This document shows, in pieces, positions 29,697 to 38,355 of a stretch of 64,000 nucleotides of DNA (its first letter is position 1; the number at the start of each line of letters is the position of its first letter). The stretch spans positions 124,001 through 188,000 of the forward strand of contig JAKURY010000002.1 of assembly GCA_022452145.1 (NCBI GenBank), written 5' to 3'. A program made the translations under genes and the position numbers. The stretch is from Acidimicrobiales bacterium (GTDB taxonomy: Bacteria; Actinomycetota; Acidimicrobiia; Acidimicrobiales; MedAcidi-G1). The notes below the pieces were generated by a model, which searched no databases, was not told the DNA's origin, and was given only the letters and a program-made list of their open reading frames with translations.

Positions 29697-29775
29697 CGCG
29701 TCCGGCGTCCGGTCCGGCCGCGTACGGGTGTTCACTGGTGTCCGTGGACGTACGAACGAATGGGGAGACGGACCT

Positions 29776-30561
29776 GTGAGCCGGGGTCGGACGGCGAGGG
29801 TGTTCACCCGACGCGTCGACGCCGACGGCATCCGACGGGTGCCCGACGAGCTGATCGTCGAGGAGCCGATGTCGATACGCCTGGACGGCGAGCTGGTCGC
29901 CACGACCATGCGGACCCCGGGGGACGACTTCGAGTTGGCCGTCGGCTTCTGCGTCACCGAGGGCGTGTTGCACGACGCACCGGTACGGACCGTTCGCTAC
30001 TGCGGGCAGGGTTCCGCCGCGGAGTCCGAGTACAACGACGTCACGGTCGACACCGGCGGGCTGGCCCCGGCGCCCACCCCGAGGCTGGGTCCGGCCTCTT
30101 CGTCATGTGGCGTGTGCGGCACGGTGGCGATCAGCGAGCTGCTGGATCGGCTCCGGCCGCTGGACGTGGCCCCGTTCGACGTCGCGGTACTGGCCGGCAT
30201 GGCCGACCGGATCGACGGCCAGGCCCTCTTTACGACCACCGGAGCGGTGCACGCAGCGGTGGCCTTTGACCGGACCGGCCAGCCCCTCCTGATACGCGAG
30301 GACATTGGCCGGCACAATGCCGTGGACAAGGTGGTGGGTCGCCTGCAGATGGACGGTCGCCTGCCGGCCGGCGACCTCGGCCTCTGGGTGAGCGGTCGGG
30401 CGTCCTTCGAGATGGCACAGAAGGCCTGGGCCGCCGGCTTCGCCTGCCTGGTGGCTGTCAGCGGCCCGTCGGCCCTTGCCGTGGAGACGGCCCGGGTGGC
30501 CAACCTGCAGCTGGCCGGGTTCGCCCGTGGCGATCGCCTCAACCTCTATACCGGCGACTGA
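29776..30561 (+). CDS. fdhD: Formate dehydrogenase accessory sulfurtransferase FdhD
   Basis: The 261-aa protein passes sulfur from cysteine desulfurase to the molybdenum cofactor of formate dehydrogenase. The essential CxxC is in SSCGVCG (Cys 111 and 114), and DDFELAVGFCVTEGV, IREDIGRHNAVDKVVG and VSGRASFEMAQKA are family motifs. GTG at 29776 has GGGGAG upstream. Formate dehydrogenase itself is not in the window. Formaldehyde produced by TMAO demethylation would ultimately yield formate, so a link is possible but only inferred. Confidence 0.93.
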   Translation: MSRGRTARVFTRRVDADGIRRVPDELIVEEPMSIRLDGELVATTMRTPGDDFELAVGFCVTEGVLHDAPVRTVRYCGQGSAAESEYNDVTVDTGGLAPAPTPRLGPASSSCGVCGTVAISELLDRLRPLDVAPFDVAVLAGMADRIDGQALFTTTGAVHAAVAFDRTGQPLLIREDIGRHNAVDKVVGRLQMDGRLPAGDLGLWVSGRASFEMAQKAWAAGFACLVAVSGPSALAVETARVANLQLAGFARGDRLNLYTGD

Positions 30562-30630
30562 GCGTCCGTGATTCCCCGGCGGTTCGCGGTGGGTGCGGGC
30601 GCCGCTGGGTGCCCTGTGCCGGCGGTTCCG

Positions 30631-30636
30631 TAGAAT
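30631..30636 (+). promoter_or_regulatory. -10 box TAGAAT, leaderless promoter of hemQ
   Basis: TAGAAT is followed by 7 nt and the ATG at 30644. Confidence 0.55.
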
Positions 30637-30643
30637 CCGTCCG

Positions 30644-31348
30644 ATGAGCGAACCGGTCACCCCCGCCGAGGGCCTCGGCGTCCTCCACCTCTTCTGCAAG
30701 CTCCGCCGGAAGATCCCGGCCTTCGGCCGGCCGGTCGACCGCCGGGCGGTCCGGGCCGCCGTCACGGCCGCGACCGATGCCGGTGACCAGGTGATCACGG
30801 TTGCCATCCTGGGCCACAAGGCCGACCTGGCCTTCATGGTCCTGAGCGAGGACCTCTGGCGCCTCCGGGACGTCCAGACCAGCCTGGTGGCCGCGGGCCT
30901 CGACGTGGTCGACAGCTATGTCTCGATGACCGAGTTGTCCGAGTACTCCCAGGGCCTGCCCGATGAGATGCGACGGGCCCGGCTCCATCCGGTGCTTCCT
31001 CCCGAGGACAAGCCGGCCTGGTGCTTCTACCCGATGTCCAAGCGTCGCAACGTGGACGCCAACTGGTTCACCCTGCCCTACGACGACCGGCACGAGCTGA
31101 TGATGGAGCACGGCACCTCGGGCCGGAAGTTCGCCGGCCGGATCCTCCAGGTGGTCACCGGCTCCACTGGAGTAGACGACTTCGAGTGGGGGGTCACCCT
31201 GTTCGGCCAGCGTCCTGACGACCTCAAGGACGTCGTCTACAACATGCGGTACGACAGGGCCTCGGCCGTATACGGCGAGTTCGGCGAGTTCTATTTCGGC
31301 ATGGTCGACGACCTGGACACCGTCCTGGCCCGGGTGGGCCTGCGCTGA
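30644..31348 (+). CDS. hemQ: Coproheme decarboxylase HemQ (chlorite dismutase family)
   Basis: This 234-aa protein belongs to the chlorite-dismutase-like family; the actinobacterial clade decarboxylates coproheme III to heme b. Characteristic stretches are VAILGHKADLAFMVLSEDL, YVSMTELSEYSQ, WCFYPMSKRRNVDANWFTLPYDDR and GVTLFGQRPDDLKDVVYNMRYD. The YPMSK...NW segment is the family signature, and the tyrosine of that motif is the catalytic one in HemQ. The proximal histidine is likely in the GTSGRKFAG region. Other heme genes are not nearby. Confidence 0.9.
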   Translation: MSEPVTPAEGLGVLHLFCKLRRKIPAFGRPVDRRAVRAAVTAATDAGDQVITVAILGHKADLAFMVLSEDLWRLRDVQTSLVAAGLDVVDSYVSMTELSEYSQGLPDEMRRARLHPVLPPEDKPAWCFYPMSKRRNVDANWFTLPYDDRHELMMEHGTSGRKFAGRILQVVTGSTGVDDFEWGVTLFGQRPDDLKDVVYNMRYDRASAVYGEFGEFYFGMVDDLDTVLARVGLR

Positions 31349-31350
31349 CC

Positions 31351-32187
31351 GTGGCAGCCACCACCGAGGTGACCGGGCCGGGCCTCGACGCCCTTCGCCG
31401 GGCGTTGCAGGACCTGGGGAGGGTGGTGGTGGCGTTCTCCGGGGGTGCCGACTCGGCCTTCCTGGCCCGTGTCGCCCACGACACCCTCGGTGTCGACCGG
31501 GTCCACGTCGTGACCGCCGTCTCGCCCTCGCTGGCAGGCGACGAGCGGGCTGACGCCGCTGCCCTCGCCGACGAGTGGGGGCTCCGGTGGTCGGCGGTCG
31601 AGACCCACGAGATGGCCGACGCCGCCTACCGGGTCAACGACGGCGACCGCTGTGGCCGCTGCAAGGTGGCCCTCATGGACGTGCTGGACCCGATCGCCGC
31701 CGATGAGTTGGCCACCGTGGTCCTCGGTGTCAACATCGACGACCTCGCCGACCACAGGCCCGGCCAGACCGTGGCTGCCGACCGGGGTGCCCGCTTCCCG
31801 CTGGTGGAGGCCGGCCTGACCAAGGCCGACGTTCGCCACCATTCCCGGGCCATGGGGCTCCGAACCGCCGACAAACCCGCCGCAGCCTGTCTGGCATCGA
31901 GGGTTCCCTACGGGACCGAGGTGACCGTTGCGGTCCTCTCGGCCGTGGAGCGGGCGGAGGGCGCCCTGCGACGCCTGGGCTTCGACGACCTCCGGGTCCG
32001 CCACCTGGACGACACCGCCCGGATCGAGGTTCCGACCGATCGGTTGGCCGAGGTCGTGGAGCGGCGTGCAGAGGTGGTGGCCGCCGTGGCCGCTGCCGGC
32101 TACGCCTACGTCACGCTCGACCTGGAGGGTCTGAGGTCGGGCAACCTGAACCGGACCCTGGAGGGTGGGAAACGGGTCGGTGGATGA
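31351..32187 (+). CDS. larE: ATP-dependent sacrificial sulfur transferase LarE, three-cysteine type
   Basis: The 278-aa PP-loop enzyme donates sulfur to pyridinium-carboxylate mononucleotide when the nickel-pincer cofactor is built. The PP-loop is FSGGADSAFLA near residue 29, and DKPAAACLASRVPYGTEV matches the active-site stretch. It has Cys101 and Cys104 (CGRC) plus Cys180. Three cysteines in these places define LarE proteins that hold a [4Fe-4S] cluster and act catalytically, rather than sacrificing one cysteine. GTG at 31351 starts 2 bp after hemQ. larA, larB and larC are absent here. Confidence 0.85.
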   Translation: MAATTEVTGPGLDALRRALQDLGRVVVAFSGGADSAFLARVAHDTLGVDRVHVVTAVSPSLAGDERADAAALADEWGLRWSAVETHEMADAAYRVNDGDRCGRCKVALMDVLDPIAADELATVVLGVNIDDLADHRPGQTVAADRGARFPLVEAGLTKADVRHHSRAMGLRTADKPAAACLASRVPYGTEVTVAVLSAVERAEGALRRLGFDDLRVRHLDDTARIEVPTDRLAEVVERRAEVVAAVAAAGYAYVTLDLEGLRSGNLNRTLEGGKRVGG

Positions 32188-32674
32188 GTCGACCCCTACG
32201 CGGACCGACGACGAGGCCCGCCTGGCCGAGCTGGCAGAGGGGCTGGCGGATGGGATCGTCGCAGCCCTGCCGGGCTGGGTCGCCCGATGCATCGCGGCCA
32301 GGTCGGTCGGGGTGACGGTCGACGATGCGGTGGTGGCCGCTGCCGGTCGACGTGCCGCCGCCGACGTGGGCCCTCGGGTCCGGCGCCTGCTGGCGGCCGA
32401 CATCGACGAGCAACGCACCGGTCCGCTGGCGCTGGTACGCCACGCGGTCGCCTACCCCGCCTCGGTGCTGTCCGCTGCCGGGGTCGCGCCGGTTGAGCGG
32501 GATGCCGACGCGGTTCGCCTGTTTCCGGACGACGCCTACGACCTCTCGCCGGCGTCGTTCGCGGAGCTGCACCCCGACCTGCGCGGTCCGGGCCTGGAGT
32601 GGGGGGCGGCCAAGGCACACGTCCACCGCCGCAGGCACGGTGCCCACCCGGGGTTCCCGGATTCCGGGGGCTGA
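32180..32674 (+). CDS. Conserved actinobacterial protein of unknown function
   Basis: The 164-aa soluble, mostly helical protein has no motif I recognise. A conserved-looking core is WVARCIAARSVGVTVDDAVV, and a later segment reads ALVRHAVAYPASVLSAAGVAPVERD, then DLSPASFAELHPDLRGPGLEWGAAKAHVHRRRH. The GTG at 32180 overlaps the larE stop by 8 bp, so it is co-translated with larE; GTG at 32165 is an alternative. Comparable proteins occur beside glnD in related genomes as far as I recall, but no function is known. Confidence 0.55.
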   Translation: MDESTPTRTDDEARLAELAEGLADGIVAALPGWVARCIAARSVGVTVDDAVVAAAGRRAAADVGPRVRRLLAADIDEQRTGPLALVRHAVAYPASVLSAAGVAPVERDADAVRLFPDDAYDLSPASFAELHPDLRGPGLEWGAAKAHVHRRRHGAHPGFPDSGG

Positions 32675-32685
32675 GGCGTCCCCGC

Positions 32686-32691
32686 TACCGT
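32686..32691 (+). promoter_or_regulatory. -10 box TACCGT, leaderless promoter of glnD
   Basis: TACCGT is followed by 7 nt and the GTG at 32699. Confidence 0.45.
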
Positions 32692-32698
32692 CGGGCCG

Positions 32699-34999
32699 GT
32701 GAACCCGCTGGAGATGACCGACCTTCTGGAGGACCGGACGCTCCGGGGGCCGGATTTCTGTCGGGCACTGACAGAACGCATCGACGGGTTCCTGGCCGAG
32801 GTATTCGCCGCGGCCGACCCGCCGACCGGTACCGCCCTGGTGGCAGTGGGTGGCTACGGCCGTCGGGAGCAGTGTCCGGGCAGCGACGTGGACGTGGTGC
32901 TGGTGCATCCGCCGGGCGTCGACATCGCCGACGTCGCAGAGCGGGTCTGGTACCCGCTGTGGGACGCGGGCCTGAAGCTCGGCCACCAGGTAGGCACGCT
33001 GCCCCAGCTCCTCGAGGTGGCATCCGAGCACCTGGACACCGCCACCAGCCTGCTGGCCGCCCGCCCGGTGGCCGGCGATCCGGCGGTGGCCGAACGGCTG
33101 GCCGCCGAGGCACTCGAACAGTGGTCCGGCAGGTCGCGTCGCCACCTCGACGACCTCCAGGCCTCGGTCGCCGAGCGCCATGCCCGATACGGGGAGGTGG
33201 CCTTCCTGCTCGAACCGGATCTCAAGGAGTCCCGGGGTGGCCTGCGCGACGTCCACAACCTGCTCTGGGTGGAACAGGCCACCGTGCCCATACTCCGGGA
33301 GGTCGAGTCGGCGGGCCTGGTCGCCGCGGCCGAGACGCTGCTGGCCGTCCGCGTCGAGCTCCACCGCCTCACCGGACAGCGGGCCGATCGCCTCCTGCTG
33401 GAACTCCAGGATGACGTGGCGGCGGCACTCGACCTGGCCGATGCCGACGTCCTGATGGCTGAGGTGGCCGCCGCGGCGCGCACCATCGCCTGGACCGGCG
33501 AGGGAGCGGCGCGCCGCACCCGGCGGGCCGCCCGTCGGCGCGGACCGCTCAGGGCCCTCGGCAACCTGCGCCGTCGGGAGGTGGCCCCCGGCCTGGTGCT
33601 CGACGACGGGCGCCTGGAGCTCACGGCCGAGGCCGACCTGGGCGATCCGCTCCTCGTGCTGAGGTGCGCGAGGGTGGCCGCCGAGCACGATGCCTACCTG
33701 CAGCGCGGGTCCCTGGAGCGACTGGCCGACAACGCCCTGCCGCTGCCCGTGCCGTGGCCTGACGAGGCCCGTGAGATGTTCGTGGCGCTGCTCGCAGCCG
33801 GACCATCGGCCATCCCGGTCATCGAGGACCTCGATCACGTGGGGTTGTTCGTGCTCATGGTCCCTGAGTGGGAGCCGTGCCGATCCCGGCCCCAGCGCAA
33901 CGCCTACCACCGCTTCACCGTCGACCGGCACCTGATGGAGACGGCCGCGGAGGCGTCCCGTCTCGTCGACAGGGTGGACCGGCCCGACCTGCTGCTGGTG
34001 GGCGCGCTGTTCCACGACATCGGCAAGGGCTACCCGGGTGACCACACCGAGGTCGGGGTCGACCTGTTGCGGACCATCGCCAGCCGCATGGGGTTCGACG
34101 ATGGTGACGTCGACATCCTGGTGGCGATGGTCCGGCACCACCTCCTGCTCCCCGACGTGGCCACCCGCCGGGACCTGGACGACGACGGCACCATCGCCTC
34201 GGTGGCCGACGCCCTGCAGAGCGGCCGTCTGCTCCACCTGCTGGGTGCCCTCACCGAGGCCGACTCGATCGCCACGGGGCCCTCGGCGTGGAGCGACTGG
34301 AAGGGTGGTCTGGTGCGCGAGCTGGTCAGCAGGGTGTCGCACGTGCTGGGCGGCGGCGACGTCGGCGAGGTGGTGGGCGGGTTGTTCCCGAATGCCGAAC
34401 AGCAGGCGCTCCTGGACGAGGGTGGGTTCGTGGCGCGCGGCGAGGGTCGGACCCTGACCGTGGTCGCCGCCGACCGCCCGGGCACGTTCTCAAAGGTGGC
34501 CGGCGTCCTCTCGCTGAACGGTGCCGACGTCCAGGGTGCCTCGGCCCATTCGGAGAACGGTCGGGCGCTCTCGGTGTTCCGGGTCGGTTCGGTGCTGGGC
34601 GGCGACCCGGACTGGGTCCGGATCGCCGCCCAGATAGAGCAGGCGCTGGCCGGTCGCCTGGCCCTGGCCGCCCGACTGGGGGACAGGTCACGGACGTACC
34701 GGCCGATCCGACTGGCCGCCCGTCCCGCCCGGCCACGGGTGACGGTGGACAACCGGACCTCGGCAACGGCCACGGTTCTGGAGGTGACCTGCCCGGACGG
34801 CGTGGGCGTGCTGTACCGGATCACCCGTGCGTTCGCCGAGCTGGACCTGGACATAGTGCGGGCGCACGTCCAGACGTTGGGTTCGGACATCGTCGACGCC
34901 TTCTACGTGCGGGACGCCTCCGGCGCCAAGATCCTGGACGAGGACCATCTGGCCGAGATCGAGCTCTCGGTCCTCCGGTGGGTGGCGGTCGACTTCTGA
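32699..34999 (+). CDS. glnD: [Protein-PII] uridylyltransferase / uridylyl-removing enzyme
   Basis: This 766-aa nitrogen sensor modifies PII according to glutamine level. The nucleotidyltransferase domain has GGYGRREQCPGSDVDVVLV near residue 52, the HD domain has LFHDIGKGYPGDHTEVG near 439, and two ACT domains lie at about 585-650 and 690-765 (TVVAADRPGTFSKVAGVLS and LEVTCPDGVGVLYRITRAF). The length is slightly below the usual 850-900 aa. glnB and amtB are not adjacent. Since glutamine and glutamate are central to the N-methylglutamate route, GlnD may help balance that pathway; this is inference. Confidence 0.93.
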   Translation: MNPLEMTDLLEDRTLRGPDFCRALTERIDGFLAEVFAAADPPTGTALVAVGGYGRREQCPGSDVDVVLVHPPGVDIADVAERVWYPLWDAGLKLGHQVGTLPQLLEVASEHLDTATSLLAARPVAGDPAVAERLAAEALEQWSGRSRRHLDDLQASVAERHARYGEVAFLLEPDLKESRGGLRDVHNLLWVEQATVPILREVESAGLVAAAETLLAVRVELHRLTGQRADRLLLELQDDVAAALDLADADVLMAEVAAAARTIAWTGEGAARRTRRAARRRGPLRALGNLRRREVAPGLVLDDGRLELTAEADLGDPLLVLRCARVAAEHDAYLQRGSLERLADNALPLPVPWPDEAREMFVALLAAGPSAIPVIEDLDHVGLFVLMVPEWEPCRSRPQRNAYHRFTVDRHLMETAAEASRLVDRVDRPDLLLVGALFHDIGKGYPGDHTEVGVDLLRTIASRMGFDDGDVDILVAMVRHHLLLPDVATRRDLDDDGTIASVADALQSGRLLHLLGALTEADSIATGPSAWSDWKGGLVRELVSRVSHVLGGGDVGEVVGGLFPNAEQQALLDEGGFVARGEGRTLTVVAADRPGTFSKVAGVLSLNGADVQGASAHSENGRALSVFRVGSVLGGDPDWVRIAAQIEQALAGRLALAARLGDRSRTYRPIRLAARPARPRVTVDNRTSATATVLEVTCPDGVGVLYRITRAFAELDLDIVRAHVQTLGSDIVDAFYVRDASGAKILDEDHLAEIELSVLRWVAVDF

Positions 35000-35031
35000 C
35001 CTGCCGGAGCGGATGGGTGGACCCGAGCGCC

Positions 35032-35037
35032 TACGGT
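35032..35037 (+). promoter_or_regulatory. -10 box TACGGT, leaderless promoter of the Nudix gene
   Basis: TACGGT is followed by 6 nt and the ATG at 35044. Confidence 0.45.
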
Positions 35038-35043
35038 TCAGCC

Positions 35044-35748
35044 ATGTCCGATCCCAGCGTCGACCCGCCGTCGCAGCTGGACCTCCTGCGCTGGGCCGAG
35101 GCGTTGGCCGGCTCGGCCCGTACCGGCCTCGGGTTCACGGAGTCGCTGTACGAGCGGGAACGCTACGAGGAGGTTCTCCACGTGGCGGCGGAGATCCGGG
35201 CCCGGGCCGACGCCCTGTCCGGTCGGCCGTTCGACGTCGACACCCTGGTCAGGGACTGGTTGGGCTCGGTGGGGCGGGGCGTACCCGGCTACGTGACGCC
35301 CAAGGTGACCATAGGGGCGGTCGTGGGCAACGACGCCGGTGAGCTCCTGCTGGTGCAGCGGGCCGACTCCGGAGTGTGGCTCTATCCGACCGGCTGGGCC
35401 GACGTCGGCTACTCGGCCGCCGAGGTCGTGGTCAAGGAGGTCTTCGAGGAGACGGGCATCCGGTGCGAGGTGGTGCGTCCCATCGCCATCCTGGACGGGA
35501 TGAGGCTCGGCATCACCGGCATCCCCCTCTACTCGCTGGTGTTCCACTGTCGGATGACCGGTGGCGAGTTGTCCGCCCACCCGCTGGAGTGCTCCGACGT
35601 CGGGTTCTTCGAAGAGGGCGGGTTGCCGGAGGGCTCGGCGCTTCCCGAAGAGTGGGCCACGGAGGCGTTCGCCGCGATCCGGGGCGAAGAGCTCGATGTG
35701 CGGTTCGACCGGCCCCGGGTTCCCCCCTGGCTGGCCGGGGAGGCCTGA
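35044..35748 (+). CDS. Nudix hydrolase with N-terminal helical domain
   Basis: The 234-aa protein has a helical N-terminal domain (about 10-80) followed by a Nudix fold: KVTIGAVVGNDAGELLLVQRADSGVWLYPTGWADVG, then the Nudix box and VFEETGIRCEV. In the box, the arginine of the REUXEE core is lysine (VKEVFEETG) and the upstream conserved glutamate is tyrosine (GYSAAE). The metal-binding EE pair is kept. The two-domain layout resembles ADP-ribose or nucleotide-sugar pyrophosphatases; the substrate is unknown. It converges with the PAC2 gene with a 4-bp gap. Confidence 0.82.
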   Translation: MSDPSVDPPSQLDLLRWAEALAGSARTGLGFTESLYERERYEEVLHVAAEIRARADALSGRPFDVDTLVRDWLGSVGRGVPGYVTPKVTIGAVVGNDAGELLLVQRADSGVWLYPTGWADVGYSAAEVVVKEVFEETGIRCEVVRPIAILDGMRLGITGIPLYSLVFHCRMTGGELSAHPLECSDVGFFEEGGLPEGSALPEEWATEAFAAIRGEELDVRFDRPRVPPWLAGEA

Positions 35749-35752
35749 CCGA

Positions 35753-36622
35753 TCAGGTGCCTGGCTGGTTACGTAAGAAGTCCTCGACCTCGGCGACCAG
35801 GCTGTCGGGGTCGTCGGCGGTCTCCTCGTCGAAGTCGGCTTCCAACTGCTCGACGTACTCCATGGTGCCGTCGTCCTCGGCGACCAGCTCGGTGACCTGG
35901 CGCACGTAGGCCGCAGCCGCGATCTCGAGGTCGGTGCGCGGTACGTCGACCTCCAGGACCTGGCAGAGGCGTTCGACCAGGGCGAGGGCCGCCTTGGGCG
36001 ACGGTACGTTGGACACGTAGGCGGGGACGCTGGCCCAGAACGAGGCCGTGCTGACCCCACGGTCCCGTAGCCCTGCTGCCAGCACGCCCACGATGCCCGT
36101 AGGACCCTCGTAGGTCGAGGGCGACAGGTCCAGACGCCGGGCCAGGGCAGCGTCGTCGGTGCCGCCGTACACCTGGGTGGGCCGGCTGTGGGGCACGTCG
36201 GTGAGCAGGGCGCCAAGCGTGCAGACCATGGTGGCGCCGAAGGCCTCGGCGGTGATCGCCAGGTGGTCGACGAAGGTCCGCCAGCGCAGCTGGGGCTCGT
36301 GGCCGATTGCGCACACCAGGTCGTGGGCACTCCCCGGGATGCGGGCCACGTGGATGCCGGTGGACGGCCACACGATCTGGCGGGCGTCGTTGTCGTCGAT
36401 GCACACGTTGGGTCTGGCCACGGTGAAGTCGAAGAAGTCCTCGGCGTCGATCGTGGCCACATGCTCGGCTTCGAAGTGGTCGCGTACGTAGCGGGCGGCC
36501 GTGGAGCTGGCCTCGCCGGCGTCGTTCCAGCCCTCGAAGGCGGCTATGAGGATGGGCGACCGCAGGTCGGTCGGCATCTCGTCGACGTTCCAGATGAGGT
36601 GCGGAGCGGGGTCGGCGGTCAT
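35753..36622 (-). CDS. PAC2 family protein (proteasome-assembly-chaperone-like)
   Basis: The 289-aa protein shows the PAC2 start PILIAAFEGWNDAGEASSTAARYV, then FYDF-like DAEDFFDFTVARPNV, LVCAIGHEPQLRWRTFVDHL, TLGALLTDVPHSRPTQVYG and PTGIVGVLAAGLRDRG. These occur in the actinobacterial and archaeal PAC2 family; the C-terminal quarter is a charged helical region rich in Glu and Asp. Actinobacterial members have been linked to the proteasome region by fold only. The function is not established. The ATG at 36622 has a TAGCCT box 9 nt upstream. Confidence 0.88.
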   Translation of the reverse strand: MTADPAPHLIWNVDEMPTDLRSPILIAAFEGWNDAGEASSTAARYVRDHFEAEHVATIDAEDFFDFTVARPNVCIDDNDARQIVWPSTGIHVARIPGSAHDLVCAIGHEPQLRWRTFVDHLAITAEAFGATMVCTLGALLTDVPHSRPTQVYGGTDDAALARRLDLSPSTYEGPTGIVGVLAAGLRDRGVSTASFWASVPAYVSNVPSPKAALALVERLCQVLEVDVPRTDLEIAAAAYVRQVTELVAEDDGTMEYVEQLEADFDEETADDPDSLVAEVEDFLRNQPGT

Positions 36623-36631
36623 TGCTGACGG

Positions 36632-36637
36632 AGGCTA
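36632..36637 (-). promoter_or_regulatory. -10 box TAGCCT for the PAC2 gene
   Basis: On the minus strand TAGCCT ends 9 nt before the ATG at 36622, giving a near-leaderless message. Confidence 0.45.
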
Positions 36638-36683
36638 GCCAGACGCGTTCGTACGCGCGCCCGGAGGCGCCACCGTCGGGTCC

Positions 36684-36689
36684 TAGGCT
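36684..36689 (+). promoter_or_regulatory. -10 box TAGGCT, leaderless promoter of the GNAT gene
   Basis: TAGGCT ends 8 nt before the ATG at 36698. Confidence 0.45.
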
Positions 36690-36697
36690 CACCCACC

Positions 36698-37165
36698 ATG
36701 GTTGGAGAGGCTCGGGAAGGGACGTTCACCGTTCGTGAGGTCACCGAGGTGGACGACGTCATGGTGGCGGCCATGGCCAGGCTGATTCCACAGTTGTCCA
36801 ACTCCAGCCCCGCGCCCGACGCCGACGCCCTGGAGGCCATCGTGGGATCCGAGGCGTCGATCCTGCTGGTGGCCGAGGATCCCGGCGTCGAAGGCGAGTC
36901 GGCCATCCTCGGGAGCCTGACGCTGGCCATCTTCCGGATCCCGACGGGCCTGCGGGCCTGGATCGAGGACGTGGTCGTCGACGGGTCGGCCAGGGGTAGG
37001 GGTGTGGGCGAGGCCCTCAACCGGGCTGCCATGGACAGGGCCCGGGAAGTCGGCGCCACTACCGTCGACCTGACGTCGAGGCCGTCGCGGGAAGCCGCCA
37101 ACCGCCTCTACCGGCGCCTCGGCTTCGAACAGCGGGCCACCAACGTCTACCGTCTCGGCCTCTGA
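36698..37165 (+). CDS. GNAT family N-acetyltransferase
   Basis: This 155-aa acetyltransferase has the acetyl-CoA pyrophosphate loop in WIEDVVVDGSARGRGVGEALNRAAM (R/Q-x-x-G-x-G/A) and the closing ANRLYRRLGFEQRATNVYRL. The substrate cannot be told. It is divergent from the PAC2 gene and converges with the Mrp operon. The 70-bp gap before mnhG shows only a weak hairpin. Confidence 0.85.
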   Translation: MVGEAREGTFTVREVTEVDDVMVAAMARLIPQLSNSSPAPDADALEAIVGSEASILLVAEDPGVEGESAILGSLTLAIFRIPTGLRAWIEDVVVDGSARGRGVGEALNRAAMDRAREVGATTVDLTSRPSREAANRLYRRLGFEQRATNVYRLGL

Positions 37166-37234
37166 CCGGCGGGTTCGTCGGCCAGAGGCCTGGCGGTCGG
37201 GTCCGCCTGACGACAGCGCCGACCGATGTCGGTG

Positions 37235-37585
37235 CTACCGGTCCGGGTCGGCCGCCTGATCCTCGGCCAACTCGTCGGACAGCGTCAGCTCCCACTGCTC
37301 CAGTCCGGCGGCGTGCGCGCTCCTGGCCAGGATGTGGGAGCCCACCGGAGCGGCTACGAAGGTGAACACCAGCGTCAGGACCGCCTTGGAGAGGGCTGCG
37401 GCGGTTCCGATGTGCACCACGGCGCCGAGCAGCAGCCCGAGCAGCCCTAGCGTCGAGCATTTGGAGGCCGCGTGCAGCCGGTGGTAGGCGTCGGGCAGGC
37501 GGACGGTGCCCCATGCGCCGATGAGCATGAACGAGAGGCCGGACACCAGCAGGACGACCGTCGCCACGTCGCGTAGCCCGTCCAC
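37235..37585 (-). CDS. mnhG: Mrp/Mnh antiporter subunit G
   Basis: The 116-aa membrane protein has three helices and the subunit G signature GAWGTVRLPDAYHRLHAASKCSTLG. It is the last subunit of the seven-part Na+/H+ antiporter in the cytoplasmic membrane. The GTG start is directly after the mnhF stop. The C-terminal tail is acidic and polar. Confidence 0.93.
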   Translation of the reverse strand: MDGLRDVATVVLLVSGLSFMLIGAWGTVRLPDAYHRLHAASKCSTLGLLGLLLGAVVHIGTAAALSKAVLTLVFTFVAAPVGSHILARSAHAAGLEQWELTLSDELAEDQAADPDR

Positions 37586-37882
37586 CTACGTCCCCTCTCC
37601 ATCGTCCGGCGGTCGGGGGCCGGTCCTGACCGCTCCGATGTACTGGGCGAAGGCCAGCGTGGAGGCGAACCCGACGATGGCCACCAGCAGGGCCACGTCC
37701 AGCGAGACGGCCCGCCGCTGGTCGACGGCCAGGAGGACGACCAGGGCTACCACCTGCAGCGACAGCACGTCGCCGGCCAGCACCCGGTCGGCCAGGTGTG
37801 GTCCCTTCACCATGCGGTACATGGCCAGGCCGATCCCGACGACCACGGCGACGATGCCCGCCTCGACGACCACGCCTACCAC
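37586..37882 (-). CDS. mnhF: Mrp/Mnh antiporter subunit F
   Basis: The 98-aa protein has three helices with YRMVKGPHLADRVLAGDVLSLQVV, typical of MrpF. The GTG at 37882 is chosen because longer readings run deep into mnhE in another frame. It overlaps mnhE by 7 bp. Confidence 0.92.
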   Translation of the reverse strand: MVGVVVEAGIVAVVVGIGLAMYRMVKGPHLADRVLAGDVLSLQVVALVVLLAVDQRRAVSLDVALLVAIVGFASTLAFAQYIGAVRTGPRPPDDGEGT

Positions 37883-38355
37883 GAGAAGACCTCCCGCCGG
37901 AGTCGTTCGTCGAGCCTCCGGAGGCCGGCGATGGCCTCGGAGCGGTCGCGGGCGTACATGCAGTGCACATACAGCCAGCGGTCGTCGTCGGAGACGTCCA
38001 CGACCAGCGTCCCGGGGGTGAGGGTTATGCAGTTGGCCAGGACGGTCGTCTGCACGTCGTCCAGGTCGTCGACCGGGTACCGGAGGATGCGCGGTGTCTG
38101 GCTGAACCCGGGCGTCATGATCTCGCGGGCGATCTGCAGGTTGGCCCTGACGAGGATGGCCAGGAAGTACGCCCCGAACCGCAGCATCCGGAGAGCGCGA
38201 CGACCGTGGTTCGGATGCGCCGTGGCGAGGTCGTAGACGGAGACCACGACGAAGCCCAGGGTGAGGCCGACCAGCAGGCCGAACCCGGTCCGGTTCCCAG
38301 ACCAGAGCACGTAGAGCCCCGCCAGCGCCGCGTCGAACCCCACCCTGCGGATCAT
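37876..38355 (-). CDS. mnhE: Mrp/Mnh antiporter subunit E
   Basis: The 159-aa protein has N-terminal helices and the MrpE region ANLQIAREIMTPGFSQTPRILRYP, followed by ITLTPGTLVVDVSDDDRWLYVHCMYA. These match MrpE. Its ATG overlaps the mnhD stop by 4 bp. Confidence 0.93.
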   Translation of the reverse strand: MIRRVGFDAALAGLYVLWSGNRTGFGLLVGLTLGFVVVSVYDLATAHPNHGRRALRMLRFGAYFLAILVRANLQIAREIMTPGFSQTPRILRYPVDDLDDVQTTVLANCITLTPGTLVVDVSDDDRWLYVHCMYARDRSEAIAGLRRLDERLRREVFSW

